Assembly (NCBI GenBank): GCA_963713355.1 | Contig: CAVQLK010000006.1 | Location: forward strand, 310,001 to 374,000 | DNA: 64,000 bases | Direction of reading: 5' to 3' | Source: FEN-1219 sp963713355 | Lineage (GTDB): Bacteria; Pseudomonadota; Gammaproteobacteria; Steroidobacterales; Rariloculaceae | Part shown: positions 32,874-40,994 of the stretch, piece by piece | Layout: every line of letters starts with the position of its first letter | How positions within the stretch are numbered: the stretch's first letter is position 1 | Made by a program: the position numbers and the translations under genes | Notes under the pieces: generated by a model | Told to the model about the DNA's origin: nothing | Database searches by the model: none | Seen by the model: the letters and a program-made list of their open reading frames with translations, nothing else

Positions 32874-35291
32874 ATGTCGACGAAAGACGGTCAGCAGCGA
32901 ATGCTGCGGCTTTGTGCGGGCGTCAGCGCCTTCAGCGCGCTCGGCGCGAACGTGCCGGCGCTCGCACAGCAAGAGGGACTCGAAGAGATCGTCGTTTCCG
33001 CGCGGTTCCGTGAGGAGAACCTCCAGCAGACGCCGCTCGCGATCACCGCGTTCACGGCCGAGAACCTCGAAGCGCGGAGCCTCACCGACGTCACGATGCT
33101 CGACACGTTCTCGCCGAACACGATCATTCAACCGCTCGGCGCGGGCTGGGGGTCGACGGCGGCGGCATTCATACGCGGCATCGGTCTCGGCGACAACTCA
33201 TTGTCGTTCGAGCCCGGCGTGCCCATTTACATCGACGATGTTTATCACGGCCGGCCTCAGGGCGCGATTCTCGATCTGCTCGATCTCGAGCGCGTCGAGG
33301 TGCTGCGCGGACCGCAAGGCACGCTGTTCGGCAAGAATTCCGTGGGCGGCACGATTCGTCTCGTATCGCGCAAACCCGAGGGCGACAACACGGGTTTCGC
33401 CGAGATCGTCACGGGCTCCGACGATCGGCTCGACCTGCGCGGTTCGTACGACATCGCGCTCGTGCCCGAGAAGCTGTTCGCGCGGTTCTCAGGTTCGTCG
33501 AAGCAGCGCGACGGCTACTTCGACATTCTCGACTACGAATGCGTGAACGGCCCCGGCAGCTTGGGCGGAGGCGGCACCGGCATCTTGCCGGGCGCCACCC
33601 ACAGCACGTTCGGCTTTCCTTTGCCGCTGCCGCCGACGGATCCCGTCGATCTGCAGAGCCAGCTCGGGCCGCAAGACATCCGCACGGAAGACGGTTGTGT
33701 CGTCGATCAGCTCGGCAACGAGAACGTGGCGACCGGCCGCGCCGCATTCCGATGGCTCGTAAGCGATGCGGTCGAGGTGAACGTCTCCGCCGATCTTACG
33801 AAGATGGATCAGCAGGGGCCGGCGGACAAATACACATTCCTGAACCCGAACCACAACTTCAACTTGAACTGGAGCAACGGCGTCGCCGTCCCGGTGTTCA
33901 ATTTGCCGTACGACACGCGGTTCATCACGGATAGCCCGTACACGAGCTATCACCGCTTCGGCAGCGATCCGCTGTTCAACCGCGACGTCGAGAACGTCAA
34001 CGAGATGGAGCACTGGGGCGTCGCGAGCACCGTCGAATGGCAGGCATCGAGCAACGTGCTCTTCAAGTCGATCACGTCGTATCGCGAGTTCGAGAACACG
34101 TTCGGCCGCGACTCCGACGGCACGCCGCTGCCCGTCGATCACACCTGGGATACGAGCATCCACGAGCAGCTCACGCAGGAGTTCCAGCTCACCGGTCTCG
34201 CTTTCGACGAGAGGTTCGACTGGGCGACGGGATTCTTCTACTACAGCGCCGACGACTCGAACCAGGGATGGAACTTCCTATATCCGTTCATCCTGTCGAC
34301 CAACAACCACAAGGACGTGCAGGAGATCGAGAGCTGGGCCGTGTTCGTGCACGGCACGTACGACATCAACGATGTGTTGAGCCTGACGGCCGGAGTGCGC
34401 TACACGGACGACCAAAAGGACGTCAACGTGTTCCGCCAGGATTTCCGCACGGGCGCCGTCATCATTCCGAACACGGCGGTCAGCGTCGACGCGCAGGAGA
34501 CGTCACCGAAGGTGGGTCTCAACTGGCAGCTGCGGGAAGACCTCATGACGTACGTGCAGTGGGCCACGGGGTTTCGCGGCGGCGGCTTCGGTCCGCGGCC
34601 AGCGAATCCGCTCCAGGTCGCGCCGTTCGACGTCGAGGAAGTCGAGACGCTCGAAGGCGGCGTGAAGACGGATCTGCGCGACGGTCGGTTGCGCGTCAAC
34701 AGCGCGCTGTTCTTCAGCGAAGCGACCAATCAGCAGCAAGGCACGCAGGATTTCGATTCGTCGGGAGCGATCTGGTTCAGGACGGTGAACACGGGTAAGT
34801 CCGAGTACTACGGCCTCGAGGTCGAAGTGCTCTCGAACCCCGTCGATCAGCTCCAGCTCGAGGCGGCCGTTGGCTACATCCATTACGAGCGCGTCGATCC
34901 GGGCGTCTCGGGGCTCTGCCGGACGTTGCCGAACGGCGATCTTTGCACGGCGCCGCGAACACCCGAGTGGACCGCCGCGGTCGGCGCGACCTACGGCTGG
35001 AATCTTGGCAACGGCAGCACGCTGAGCCTGCGCGGCGATGCGACATACCAGTCGAAGATGTTCTTCGGCACCGACCCGATCAACGGCTTCCAAGACGCAC
35101 ACACGCTCGTCGACGCACGTCTGACGTGGGAATCGGCCGATAGAGGTTGGTCGATGTCGCTGTTCGGAACCAATCTCACGGACGAAGTTTACTTCCACGG
35201 CATGTTGAGCCTCGTCACGGTGCTCGGGCGCGAGCAAGGCAACGTCGCGCGGCCGAGCGAATGGGGTCTCGCGCTGAAGCGCTCGTTCTAG
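32874..35291 (+). CDS. TonB-dependent outer-membrane receptor
   Basis: An 805-aa receptor. Signal peptide to about residue 31 (PALAQ), TonB-box-like EEIVVSARFREENLQQTPLA, plug with VEVLRGPQGTLFGKNSVGGTI and a barrel ending WGLALKRSF with terminal Phe. The plug sequence is typical of the large sphingomonad/gammaproteobacterial receptor group whose ligands are mostly unknown. GGAAGGGG precedes the ATG. No obvious partner follows; the next gene is a small membrane protein 129 bp later. Unrelated in detail to the left-arm receptor at 19.5-22.7 kb. Confidence 0.92.
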   Translation: MSTKDGQQRMLRLCAGVSAFSALGANVPALAQQEGLEEIVVSARFREENLQQTPLAITAFTAENLEARSLTDVTMLDTFSPNTIIQPLGAGWGSTAAAFIRGIGLGDNSLSFEPGVPIYIDDVYHGRPQGAILDLLDLERVEVLRGPQGTLFGKNSVGGTIRLVSRKPEGDNTGFAEIVTGSDDRLDLRGSYDIALVPEKLFARFSGSSKQRDGYFDILDYECVNGPGSLGGGGTGILPGATHSTFGFPLPLPPTDPVDLQSQLGPQDIRTEDGCVVDQLGNENVATGRAAFRWLVSDAVEVNVSADLTKMDQQGPADKYTFLNPNHNFNLNWSNGVAVPVFNLPYDTRFITDSPYTSYHRFGSDPLFNRDVENVNEMEHWGVASTVEWQASSNVLFKSITSYREFENTFGRDSDGTPLPVDHTWDTSIHEQLTQEFQLTGLAFDERFDWATGFFYYSADDSNQGWNFLYPFILSTNNHKDVQEIESWAVFVHGTYDINDVLSLTAGVRYTDDQKDVNVFRQDFRTGAVIIPNTAVSVDAQETSPKVGLNWQLREDLMTYVQWATGFRGGGFGPRPANPLQVAPFDVEEVETLEGGVKTDLRDGRLRVNSALFFSEATNQQQGTQDFDSSGAIWFRTVNTGKSEYYGLEVEVLSNPVDQLQLEAAVGYIHYERVDPGVSGLCRTLPNGDLCTAPRTPEWTAAVGATYGWNLGNGSTLSLRGDATYQSKMFFGTDPINGFQDAHTLVDARLTWESADRGWSMSLFGTNLTDEVYFHGMLSLVTVLGREQGNVARPSEWGLALKRSF

Positions 35292-35373
35292 CCTCACTAG
35301 GACGCTTTCGTTGCGACCGTAGTTGGTAGTTTACGCGCCGCGCGGGCGGTCGACGTGGGTTTGCGTGTCTAAA

Positions 35374-35402
35374 CTTTGTGTCGTAAAGTACTTCGCACAA
35401 AG
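35374..35402. promoter_or_regulatory. Inverted repeat in front of the small membrane-protein gene
   Basis: CTTTGTG (35374-35380) and CACAAAG (35396-35402) are perfect 7-bp arms around a 15-nt spacer. A possible promoter (TTGCGT 35361-35366, 17 bp, TAAAGT 35384-35389) runs through it, so it could be an operator or a leader hairpin. The local A/T content is higher than the surroundings. Confidence 0.35.
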
Positions 35403-35420
35403 CTAGGTGGGAGTCCGCCG

Positions 35421-35969
35421 ATGACGAACCAAACCGGTTATCACCCCGCCGTCGCCGCAGCGCTCTCGATCGCGCTCATCGTGATAGCCGTGGTCGTTCT
35501 TCGGAGCGACCAAAGTCCCGCCGACCTGATGGCCCTCGCCGTGGATGGCGCGATCATCGTCGGTGCCGTCGTGTACATGGCAACGAACAAGCACAGCAAG
35601 GCTTACCGATGGGCCGTCGGCTTGGCGCTCGCGGCAACATTCGTTCTCTTCTGGATGATTGGCGCCGTGGCGCTCCTGGGTCCGGAGCTCGGCAGGAATA
35701 CGGCCGACTTGATCTACTTCGGAGTGCCCGCCGTCGGAGTCGTCGGCGCCATCATCGCGCGCTTTCGGCCGCTAGGCATGGCGTGGGCGATGGTCGCGAT
35801 GGCGCTTGCCGTGCTGGTGCTGCCCCTGATCCTGGTCGCCGGACTGACGCCGCTCAGTCCCAACCAAGCTGGGGAGCAGTATCCGTACGGCTTGTTGCTC
35901 TTCCACGCGCCGTTCGCGGCGCTCTTCGTCGGTTCTGGATGGCTGTTTCGGAAGGCCGCGAGCGAGTGA
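35421..35969 (+). CDS. Small multi-pass membrane protein of unknown function
   Basis: A 182-aa protein with five or six hydrophobic helices (about residues 8-26, 33-51, 60-82, 92-110, 116-137, 155-177) and short loops. ATG 35421 is chosen for the GGTGGGAG ribosome site ten bases before it; a longer reading lacks one. No family motif recognised. It converges with the SDFD-repeat gene (16 bp between stops) and may be single-gene, with an inverted repeat in its promoter. Confidence 0.7.
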   Translation: MTNQTGYHPAVAAALSIALIVIAVVVLRSDQSPADLMALAVDGAIIVGAVVYMATNKHSKAYRWAVGLALAATFVLFWMIGAVALLGPELGRNTADLIYFGVPAVGVVGAIIARFRPLGMAWAMVAMALAVLVLPLILVAGLTPLSPNQAGEQYPYGLLLFHAPFAALFVGSGWLFRKAASE

Positions 35970-35985
35970 CCAACAGGTACGGTGC

Positions 35986-37212
35986 TTAGCGGCGCACCGC
36001 CTCGAGCGCTGCGGCGGCGCGGCCGCGCTCGAAGTCGCTGTCGATGGTGTCGAGCGTCTCGCGGTACGCCTCGATGACCGCCGCGTCGCGCGGCAGGTGC
36101 GGCACGAGCTCGGTCAGCAGCGTCGCGGCGTCGAAATCCGAGCTGATGTCGCGCGCCGTTGCGAGCACCATTTGCCAACCCGCCGGTGTCAGCTCGGCGT
36201 TATCGGCCAATGCCGTGAGCGTTACACGCAGATCGAAATCGCTGCTGATGGCGGCTGCGGCCGTCGTGTATGCACGCACCAGAGTGTCGGATCTACCCAC
36301 GCGACCGGCTGTTTCGGCGAGTATCGTGCGCAAGTCGAAATCCGAGGAAATCTCGTTGCCGGCGACTCCAATGGCGCGCGCGACGATCTCGTCGTCGACA
36401 TCGGCTCGCGTCAGGAGGGGCTGTAACGCGAGGCGCATGTCGAAATCCGACGAGATCGTCGCCGCCAAGTCGAGATAGGAGGCCGCGGCTTCCGGCGAAG
36501 GCGGCATGCTCGTGCCGACGTGCTCGAGCACCGTGCGCGCGTCGAAATCGGATGAGATGGTTTTGCCCGCCTCGAGCAGCGCGGCGAGATTGGTTCCCGT
36601 CGGCATTTGCGCGTCGAAGACTTCGATCAGCGTCGTGCGCACGTCGAAATCCGACGACATGTTGTCCGCCGTCATCGTCATGAGGCGCTCGAAGTTCGCG
36701 GCCGCGATCTCGGCCGTCTGCGCGTAGTGGACGGTGTATATGCGCTGCGCGAAGTCGGACCGGATCAAACCGATCTCGTCGAGCAAGCCGCTATCGCCGC
36801 GGTTATCGATGAGCCAAGCAACTCGCTCGCCCGCGTTGATGGCCGTCTCGCGCAGTACGATCGGCATAACCTCGGCGACAAAGCGATCCGCTTCGGGATT
36901 CCAGGGCTGCTCGTCGTCTTCGACGAAGAATTGCCGCTCGATCGTGCCGTCCGGATTCGTGAACAACACGCGTCGGTCGAGGCCGTCGCGCCGCATACTG
37001 ACGTCGAGTGATCCGCCCCGATCGAGCGCGACGATTCCGCTGCCGTCGGCCTCGAGGTCGACCCCGCCGTCGCCTTTGACGCGCAGCGAGTAGTCGCCGT
37101 CGTCGAAGCCGAAGTTCATCGAGTCGCCGCCAAGGTCCCAGCCCATCGCGCCGTCGCGCAGGGCCGTCGCCACGAAGAACAACGCGATACCGATCAGGAT
37201 GACGTAGTTCAC
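35986..37212 (-). CDS. Membrane-anchored protein with eight SDF(D) helical repeats
   Basis: A 408-aa protein: N-terminal membrane helix (residues 2-16), a beta-rich middle (about 20-110), then eight repeats of 34-35 residues, each opening with (I/M)xSDF(D/E/A) and a helix (ISSDFDARTVL, ISSDFDMRLAL, ISSDFDLRTIL and so on). The periodicity suggests an alpha-solenoid like TPR or HEAT arrays. The start is GTG 37212, five bases after the DUF6249-like stop, with a poor ribosome site, so translation is probably coupled. It lies in a module divergent from an ECF sigma factor. I recall similar SDY/SDF repeats from C-terminal parts of some M56 (BlaR1-like) proteins, but no peptidase domain is present. 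Confidence 0.75.
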   Translation of the reverse strand: MNYVILIGIALFFVATALRDGAMGWDLGGDSMNFGFDDGDYSLRVKGDGGVDLEADGSGIVALDRGGSLDVSMRRDGLDRRVLFTNPDGTIERQFFVEDDEQPWNPEADRFVAEVMPIVLRETAINAGERVAWLIDNRGDSGLLDEIGLIRSDFAQRIYTVHYAQTAEIAAANFERLMTMTADNMSSDFDVRTTLIEVFDAQMPTGTNLAALLEAGKTISSDFDARTVLEHVGTSMPPSPEAAASYLDLAATISSDFDMRLALQPLLTRADVDDEIVARAIGVAGNEISSDFDLRTILAETAGRVGRSDTLVRAYTTAAAAISSDFDLRVTLTALADNAELTPAGWQMVLATARDISSDFDAATLLTELVPHLPRDAAVIEAYRETLDTIDSDFERGRAAAALEAVRR

Positions 37213-37217
37213 GGGCG

Positions 37218-37547
37218 TTACTTCGGCAAGTCGCGTGAAATATAGTAAGACACCAGGTTGCCGATGCCGGTCGCGGCGAGCAGCACCGCGATTGCGCCTG
37301 GTGTGACTTCGTCCCAACCGAAGAACTCGATCAGAGCGAAGCCGACGGCGAGGCACACGAGCACGACGCCCCAGCGCACTGACGCGTGGCGGCGCTGCTG
37401 CTCTTCGTTCTGCACGAGCGAGCGAATCATTTCTTCGGAGCCGTTGGTCGCAATCAACTTCCCGCGCGTGCGCGCGTCAAGCAGCGCCTTGATGGCGTAG
37501 GTGACACAGAGAAACAGAGTGATCGGAACCAGCAAATCGAAGTCCAT
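37218..37547 (-). CDS. DUF6249-like small membrane protein
   Basis: A 109-aa protein with an N-terminal helix (residues 4-22), a charged segment (SEEMIRSLVQNEEQQRRHAS) and two further helices (about 58-77 and 84-103). Length and layout match DUF6249 proteins, which usually sit beside ECF sigma factors in proteobacteria. It diverges from the sigma-factor gene (156 bp between starts) and is followed five bases later by the SDFD-repeat gene. A role as a membrane part of the sigma-factor signalling module is plausible but inferred from position. Confidence 0.75.
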   Translation of the reverse strand: MDFDLLVPITLFLCVTYAIKALLDARTRGKLIATNGSEEMIRSLVQNEEQQRRHASVRWGVVLVCLAVGFALIEFFGWDEVTPGAIAVLLAATGIGNLVSYYISRDLPK

Positions 37548-37621
37548 GTGGGTTGTCTCGCCTCAATGCTCGGGCCGGTATGGCCGAGACCTGGCACAGT
37601 AGATACGGGACGATGACGCCC

Positions 37622-37656
37622 GGTTGCAGGCGTGCCGCCACGCCGCGCTTGCAACC
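37622..37656. promoter_or_regulatory. Long imperfect hairpin between divergent sigma-factor and DUF6249 genes
   Basis: GGTTGCA (37622-37628) pairs with TGCAACC (37650-37656) and GGCGTG (37629-37634) with CACGCC (37639-37644) around a CCGC loop, leaving a 5-nt bulge on one side. The stem of 13 pairs lies 48 bp before the sigma-factor ATG. It may be an operator, a leader structure or both. Confidence 0.45.
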
Positions 37657-37703
37657 GATGACCCGGCGGGCGTATCCATCACGGGATGGGTCGAGGGGAA
37701 CCA

Positions 37704-38315
37704 ATGGCCATCGAAGCCGACGGCATGGAGGTGAGCGAGCCGGAGGCCTTCGACGCCGACCGTGTCCTCGTTGCGGCCGTCTTGGCGGGCGCGCGCGGCG
37801 CCTTCGAGACGCTGGTCCGCGACCATCAGCGGCTGTGCTGGCACATCATCAACCGCATGGTCCGGCACCCGGACGATACGCGCGAGCTGTGCCAAGACAC
37901 CTTTCTGCGCGTCCATCGCTACCTCCACCAATATCGGTTCGAAAGCGCCTTGAAAACATGGATAGGGCAGGTGGCGTACTCGGTCGCGCGGCGTCATCTC
38001 GAGCGCAAGCGGATCCCAATTGTCGAGCCGTCCGCCGACGACGACGCGCCGAGCCCCCTCGACCGCGTCGCCGACGACTGCGATCTCGAGGCTGCAAGCG
38101 CGGACGCCGAGCTCGACGCCATGCTGCATGCCGAGATCGAGACCCTGCCGCCCTTGCAGCGGACGGTGCTGACGTTGTATCACTTGGACGAGGTGCCGAT
38201 CGCCGAGATCGCCCACATGACGGGGCTTTCGGCCGGCACGATCAAGAGCCACCTGTTTCGCTGCCGCGCTCGTTTGCGCGGCCGCTTGCAGGCACGGCTG
38301 GGAGCGAAGCAATGA
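37704..38315 (+). CDS. ECF-type RNA polymerase sigma factor
   Basis: A 203-aa sigma-70-family factor with region 2 (FETLVRDHQRLCWHIINRMV, then DDTRELCQDTFLRVHRYL) and region 4 (LPPLQRTVLTLYHLDEVPIAEIA, then TGLSAGTIKSHLFRCRARLR), no region 3, as in ECF factors. ATG 37704 is chosen for GAGGGG five bases upstream. Its stop overlaps the ATG of the next gene, a probable anti-sigma factor. ECF factors usually turn on their own operon and a few envelope genes; the divergent DUF6249/SDFD genes are obvious candidates. Confidence 0.92.
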   Translation: MAIEADGMEVSEPEAFDADRVLVAAVLAGARGAFETLVRDHQRLCWHIINRMVRHPDDTRELCQDTFLRVHRYLHQYRFESALKTWIGQVAYSVARRHLERKRIPIVEPSADDDAPSPLDRVADDCDLEAASADAELDAMLHAEIETLPPLQRTVLTLYHLDEVPIAEIAHMTGLSAGTIKSHLFRCRARLRGRLQARLGAKQ

Positions 38316-38755
38316 GCAACGGACGCGATTTCGAGACCGAGCGCGAGCAGCGCGAGTGGGACGCTCAAGAAAGCGCGCGGCGGGCCGAGCGCTCGGGTGG
38401 TGGCGCGACCAACGGCGCTGCAGCCGCAGAGTACCGCCTCATCGCGCGCGCGCTTCGCACGCCGCCAATCGAACCGCTGCCGAGCGATTTTGCGGCGCGG
38501 ACCGCCGCCCAGGCGGTGCGCGACCAGCGCATCGCGAACGAGACGGTCGAGGTCTGGCTCGAGCGCGGACTCGTCGCTTTGCTACTGCTCGCGGGAGTTG
38601 CCGCGCTGCTCACCTATCGGGACTCGCTGCCGCAGATCTCCTTCAGCGTGCCGGCCGGCGCCACCGGCGGAATCCAGTCGGTGCTCGGGTGGAGCTTTGC
38701 CGTCGCGGCGTGCGTCGGGCTGTCGTCGGTGTTCGCGATCGCCGGCAAGCGCTAG
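38312..38755 (+). CDS. Probable membrane anti-sigma factor
   Basis: A 147-aa protein. The N-terminal 75 residues are charged and cytoplasmic in character (EREQREWDAQESARRAERS); two membrane helices follow (about 81-99 and 124-144). No zinc-binding HxxxCxxC motif is present. Its ATG overlaps the sigma-factor stop (ATGA), the standard arrangement for a cognate regulator. The anti-sigma role is inferred from size, topology and coupling, not from a recognised domain. Confidence 0.65.
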   Translation: MSNGRDFETEREQREWDAQESARRAERSGGGATNGAAAAEYRLIARALRTPPIEPLPSDFAARTAAQAVRDQRIANETVEVWLERGLVALLLLAGVAALLTYRDSLPQISFSVPAGATGGIQSVLGWSFAVAACVGLSSVFAIAGKR

Positions 38756-38758
38756 CGC

Positions 38759-39865
38759 TTGGATCCCGTCGCCCACACGTTCACGGGGATGGCGCTCGCG
38801 GCAGCCGGTTTGCGCCGGGCGACTCCGCTCGCGGCTGCCGCGCTGATCGCCGGTGCGAACGTGCCGGACGTCGACGTCTTCTCCGGGTTGTTCGGCTCGT
38901 ACGCGCCGATCGCGTTTCGGCGTGGGTGGACGCACGGTGTTCTCGCAATTGCGCTCTGGCCGTTCGTGCTGACCGGCGTGCTGCTGGCGTGGGATCGTCA
39001 CGTGCGGCGACGGCGCGATCCGGCCGCCGCTCCGGCACGAGCGGGCCCCTTGCTCGCCGTCGCCGCCGTGGGAGTCGTCACGCATCCCGCGCTCGACTGG
39101 CTCAACAATTACGGTCTTCGTTGGCTGATGCCGTTCGATCAGCGTTGGTTCTATGGCGACGCGGCGTTCATCATCGACCCATGGCTCTGGCTGGTGCTCG
39201 GCGGCGCCGCGTTGCTGACGTTCTCGCGGAGCCGCGTGGCGAAGTTACGCTGGGCCGCATTCTTCACATTGGCGTCGGTGTTGATTGTCGTGAACGCCGG
39301 GCTCGTTCCGAGGTTGTCCGTCATGCTCTGGGTCATCGGGCTCGCGGCACTCGTCGCGGTCCGGTGGGGGCTTCGCGACGCGCCGCACCTGACGCTCGAG
39401 CGGGCGGCGCAGGCTGGGCTGGCGCTCGCCGCGGTGTACATCTTCGCCCTCGTCGGCGCGAGCAGTGCGGCACGCAGCAGCGTGCGCACGGAAGCGGCGG
39501 CACGCGGCATCGACGCCGAGGAAGTGTCGCTCGCTGCCGCGCCGGCGAATCCGTTCCGCGGCGACGTCGTGATCATGACGCGCGACCACTACTACACGGG
39601 GCGTTTCGACTGGCTCGCGACTCCGCGTTTCGCTCTCGACGAAGAGCGCGTCGCGCGGCCGCGAGGAGAACTGTTCGAAGCGGCAGCACGGCAGCGCGAC
39701 GCACGGCATTACCTCGTGTGGGCCCGGTTCCCTGTCATCGAAGTCGAGACGGCGCCGGACGGTGGAAGTATCGTCCGGTTCTTCGACATGCGATATCGCG
39801 CGATGGGCGACCGCATCTCCGGGCCGGCGGTGCGGCTCGAGGCGGACACGCGCGGCAGCGACTAA
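38759..39865 (+). CDS. YdjM/DUF457-like membrane-bound metal-dependent hydrolase
   Basis: A 368-aa membrane protein beginning MDPVAHTFTGMALAAAGLR, with RGWTHGVLAIALWP and HPALDWLNNYGLRWLMPF, the His/Asp motifs of the YdjM/DUF457 family. About seven membrane helices are followed by a soluble C-terminal part of some 130 residues. The start is TTG 38759: the family N-terminus begins exactly there, 3 bp after the anti-sigma stop. E. coli YdjM is an inner-membrane protein of the SOS regulon; the reaction is unknown. It is likely the third gene of the sigma-factor operon. Confidence 0.82.
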   Translation: MDPVAHTFTGMALAAAGLRRATPLAAAALIAGANVPDVDVFSGLFGSYAPIAFRRGWTHGVLAIALWPFVLTGVLLAWDRHVRRRRDPAAAPARAGPLLAVAAVGVVTHPALDWLNNYGLRWLMPFDQRWFYGDAAFIIDPWLWLVLGGAALLTFSRSRVAKLRWAAFFTLASVLIVVNAGLVPRLSVMLWVIGLAALVAVRWGLRDAPHLTLERAAQAGLALAAVYIFALVGASSAARSSVRTEAAARGIDAEEVSLAAAPANPFRGDVVIMTRDHYYTGRFDWLATPRFALDEERVARPRGELFEAAARQRDARHYLVWARFPVIEVETAPDGGSIVRFFDMRYRAMGDRISGPAVRLEADTRGSD

Positions 39866-39892
39866 TTTATAACCAGAGGCACGCCAAAGGGC

Positions 39893-40474
39893 TCACTCGT
39901 CCTCGAGCTTGCGCGGCGGCATGTCCTCGACGCGGTCCGTCCACTCGACCTCGGGCCAGACGTGGACACGCGACTTGAATTTCCAGCCGGCCGGCGTCTT
40001 TTCGAACGTGTCCTCGTAACCGCCTTCCCAGTGGACGATGTCGCCGCGGTTGTCGGTGTCGTTCGTGATCGTCAGCAGCGTCGAGATTGCACGTGCGCCC
40101 GTCGGCGTCGCTGTGACGACCGGGTTGATCGTGAGGTGATACGCGTACCCCTGCGACTCCCGCGGCCGGCATGCCGTGTCCGTGCCGCCGCCGGCGCGCC
40201 GCAGCTGCTCGCGGCCGCGGAACCAGATCTTCGCTTTGCCCCATTCGGAAGACACGCCGAACGTTGCGTCGGGAGTGTACATGTCGGCGTAGTCGTTGCC
40301 GTTGTTCGTGCAGTTGTCGAGGATGTGCGAGTAGCCGTCGATGAGCTGGCGGATATCGAGCTGATCTTGCGCCGTGAGCTTTGGTGCCGCGCCGCTCTGC
40401 GCCCACACGACACCGCCGATCAACGACGCGGCGCCGACTGCGTACAACGATCCGAAGGCGACGATCTTGTTCAT
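39893..40474 (-). CDS. Exported SnoaL/NTF2-like protein
   Basis: A 193-aa protein with a Sec-type N-terminus (to about VVWAQ, residue 26) and a SnoaL-like cone fold: LDIRQLIDGYSHILD, DYADMYTPDATFG, HWEGGYEDTFEKTPAGWKF. The family includes cyclases, isomerases, dehydratases and many proteins without known function. Its ATG overlaps the stop of the next SnoaL-like gene (ATGA), so the pair is translated together and may form a heterodimer. Third gene of the MoaF-like operon. Confidence 0.8.
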   Translation of the reverse strand: MNKIVAFGSLYAVGAASLIGGVVWAQSGAAPKLTAQDQLDIRQLIDGYSHILDNCTNNGNDYADMYTPDATFGVSSEWGKAKIWFRGREQLRRAGGGTDTACRPRESQGYAYHLTINPVVTATPTGARAISTLLTITNDTDNRGDIVHWEGGYEDTFEKTPAGWKFKSRVHVWPEVEWTDRVEDMPPRKLEDE

Positions 40475-40986
40475 GCTTGCACCTCGAGCTTCGCGCTGTC
40501 GATTCTCCAGACGCCGTCGCGTTTCACGAACGCGCTGACGAGCGCGCGGCGCTCGCTGCGCCTGACGACGCCGTCGCCTTGCAAGCGCGCCATCTCGACG
40601 AGCGTGCCGCAGCTCTCGATCGGCGTCGCAGTCTCGACGGTGCAGGGCACGCGCGCCGTGGCCGTGCCGTCTGTGTAGATCGCAATCGCGTCATCGCCGT
40701 CAACGACGACGCTGTGCACGTGCTCTTCGACCGAGGCGCGCGCCGGGTCGGCGAACAACGCTGCAACCGCCTCGCCGCTGCCGGCGCCCACGAGCCGCGC
40801 ATAGCGTTGCTGCAGCGCACGGATTGCGTTGACGTCGTCGAGCGCGTCGCGTCGTCCCACTGTGTAGCGCTTGCCGTCGAGCTCGCCGGCGAAGGCCGCG
40901 GTCGCTGCCAACGGTGCCGCCAACGCCGCGCCGGCGTGGCCGAAAAACGATCGCCTGGTCCCTCTTTTAGTAGTGAAGCTGTTCAT
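40471..40986 (-). CDS. Tat-exported SnoaL/NTF2-like protein
   Basis: A 171-aa protein. TKRGTRRSFFGHAGAALAAP is a twin-arginine signal, cleaved about residue 33 (AFAG). The mature part has NTF2-fold features (DDVNAIRALQQRYARLVGAG, VVDGDDAIAIYTDG, FVKRDGVWRIDSAKLEV). ATG 40986 has GAGGGG four bases upstream and is preferred over ATG 40998. It sits 8 bp after the MoaF-like gene and overlaps the second SnoaL-like gene. Substrate unknown; a small aromatic or terpenoid is typical for the fold. Confidence 0.78.
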   Translation of the reverse strand: MNSFTTKRGTRRSFFGHAGAALAAPLAATAAFAGELDGKRYTVGRRDALDDVNAIRALQQRYARLVGAGSGEAVAALFADPARASVEEHVHSVVVDGDDAIAIYTDGTATARVPCTVETATPIESCGTLVEMARLQGDGVVRRSERRALVSAFVKRDGVWRIDSAKLEVQA

Positions 40987-40994
40987 GACACCCC

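Noticed and set aside
36100..36690. Intergenic DNA repeat array or CRISPR
   Set aside because: The repeated strings are the codons of the SDFD protein repeats within one open frame.
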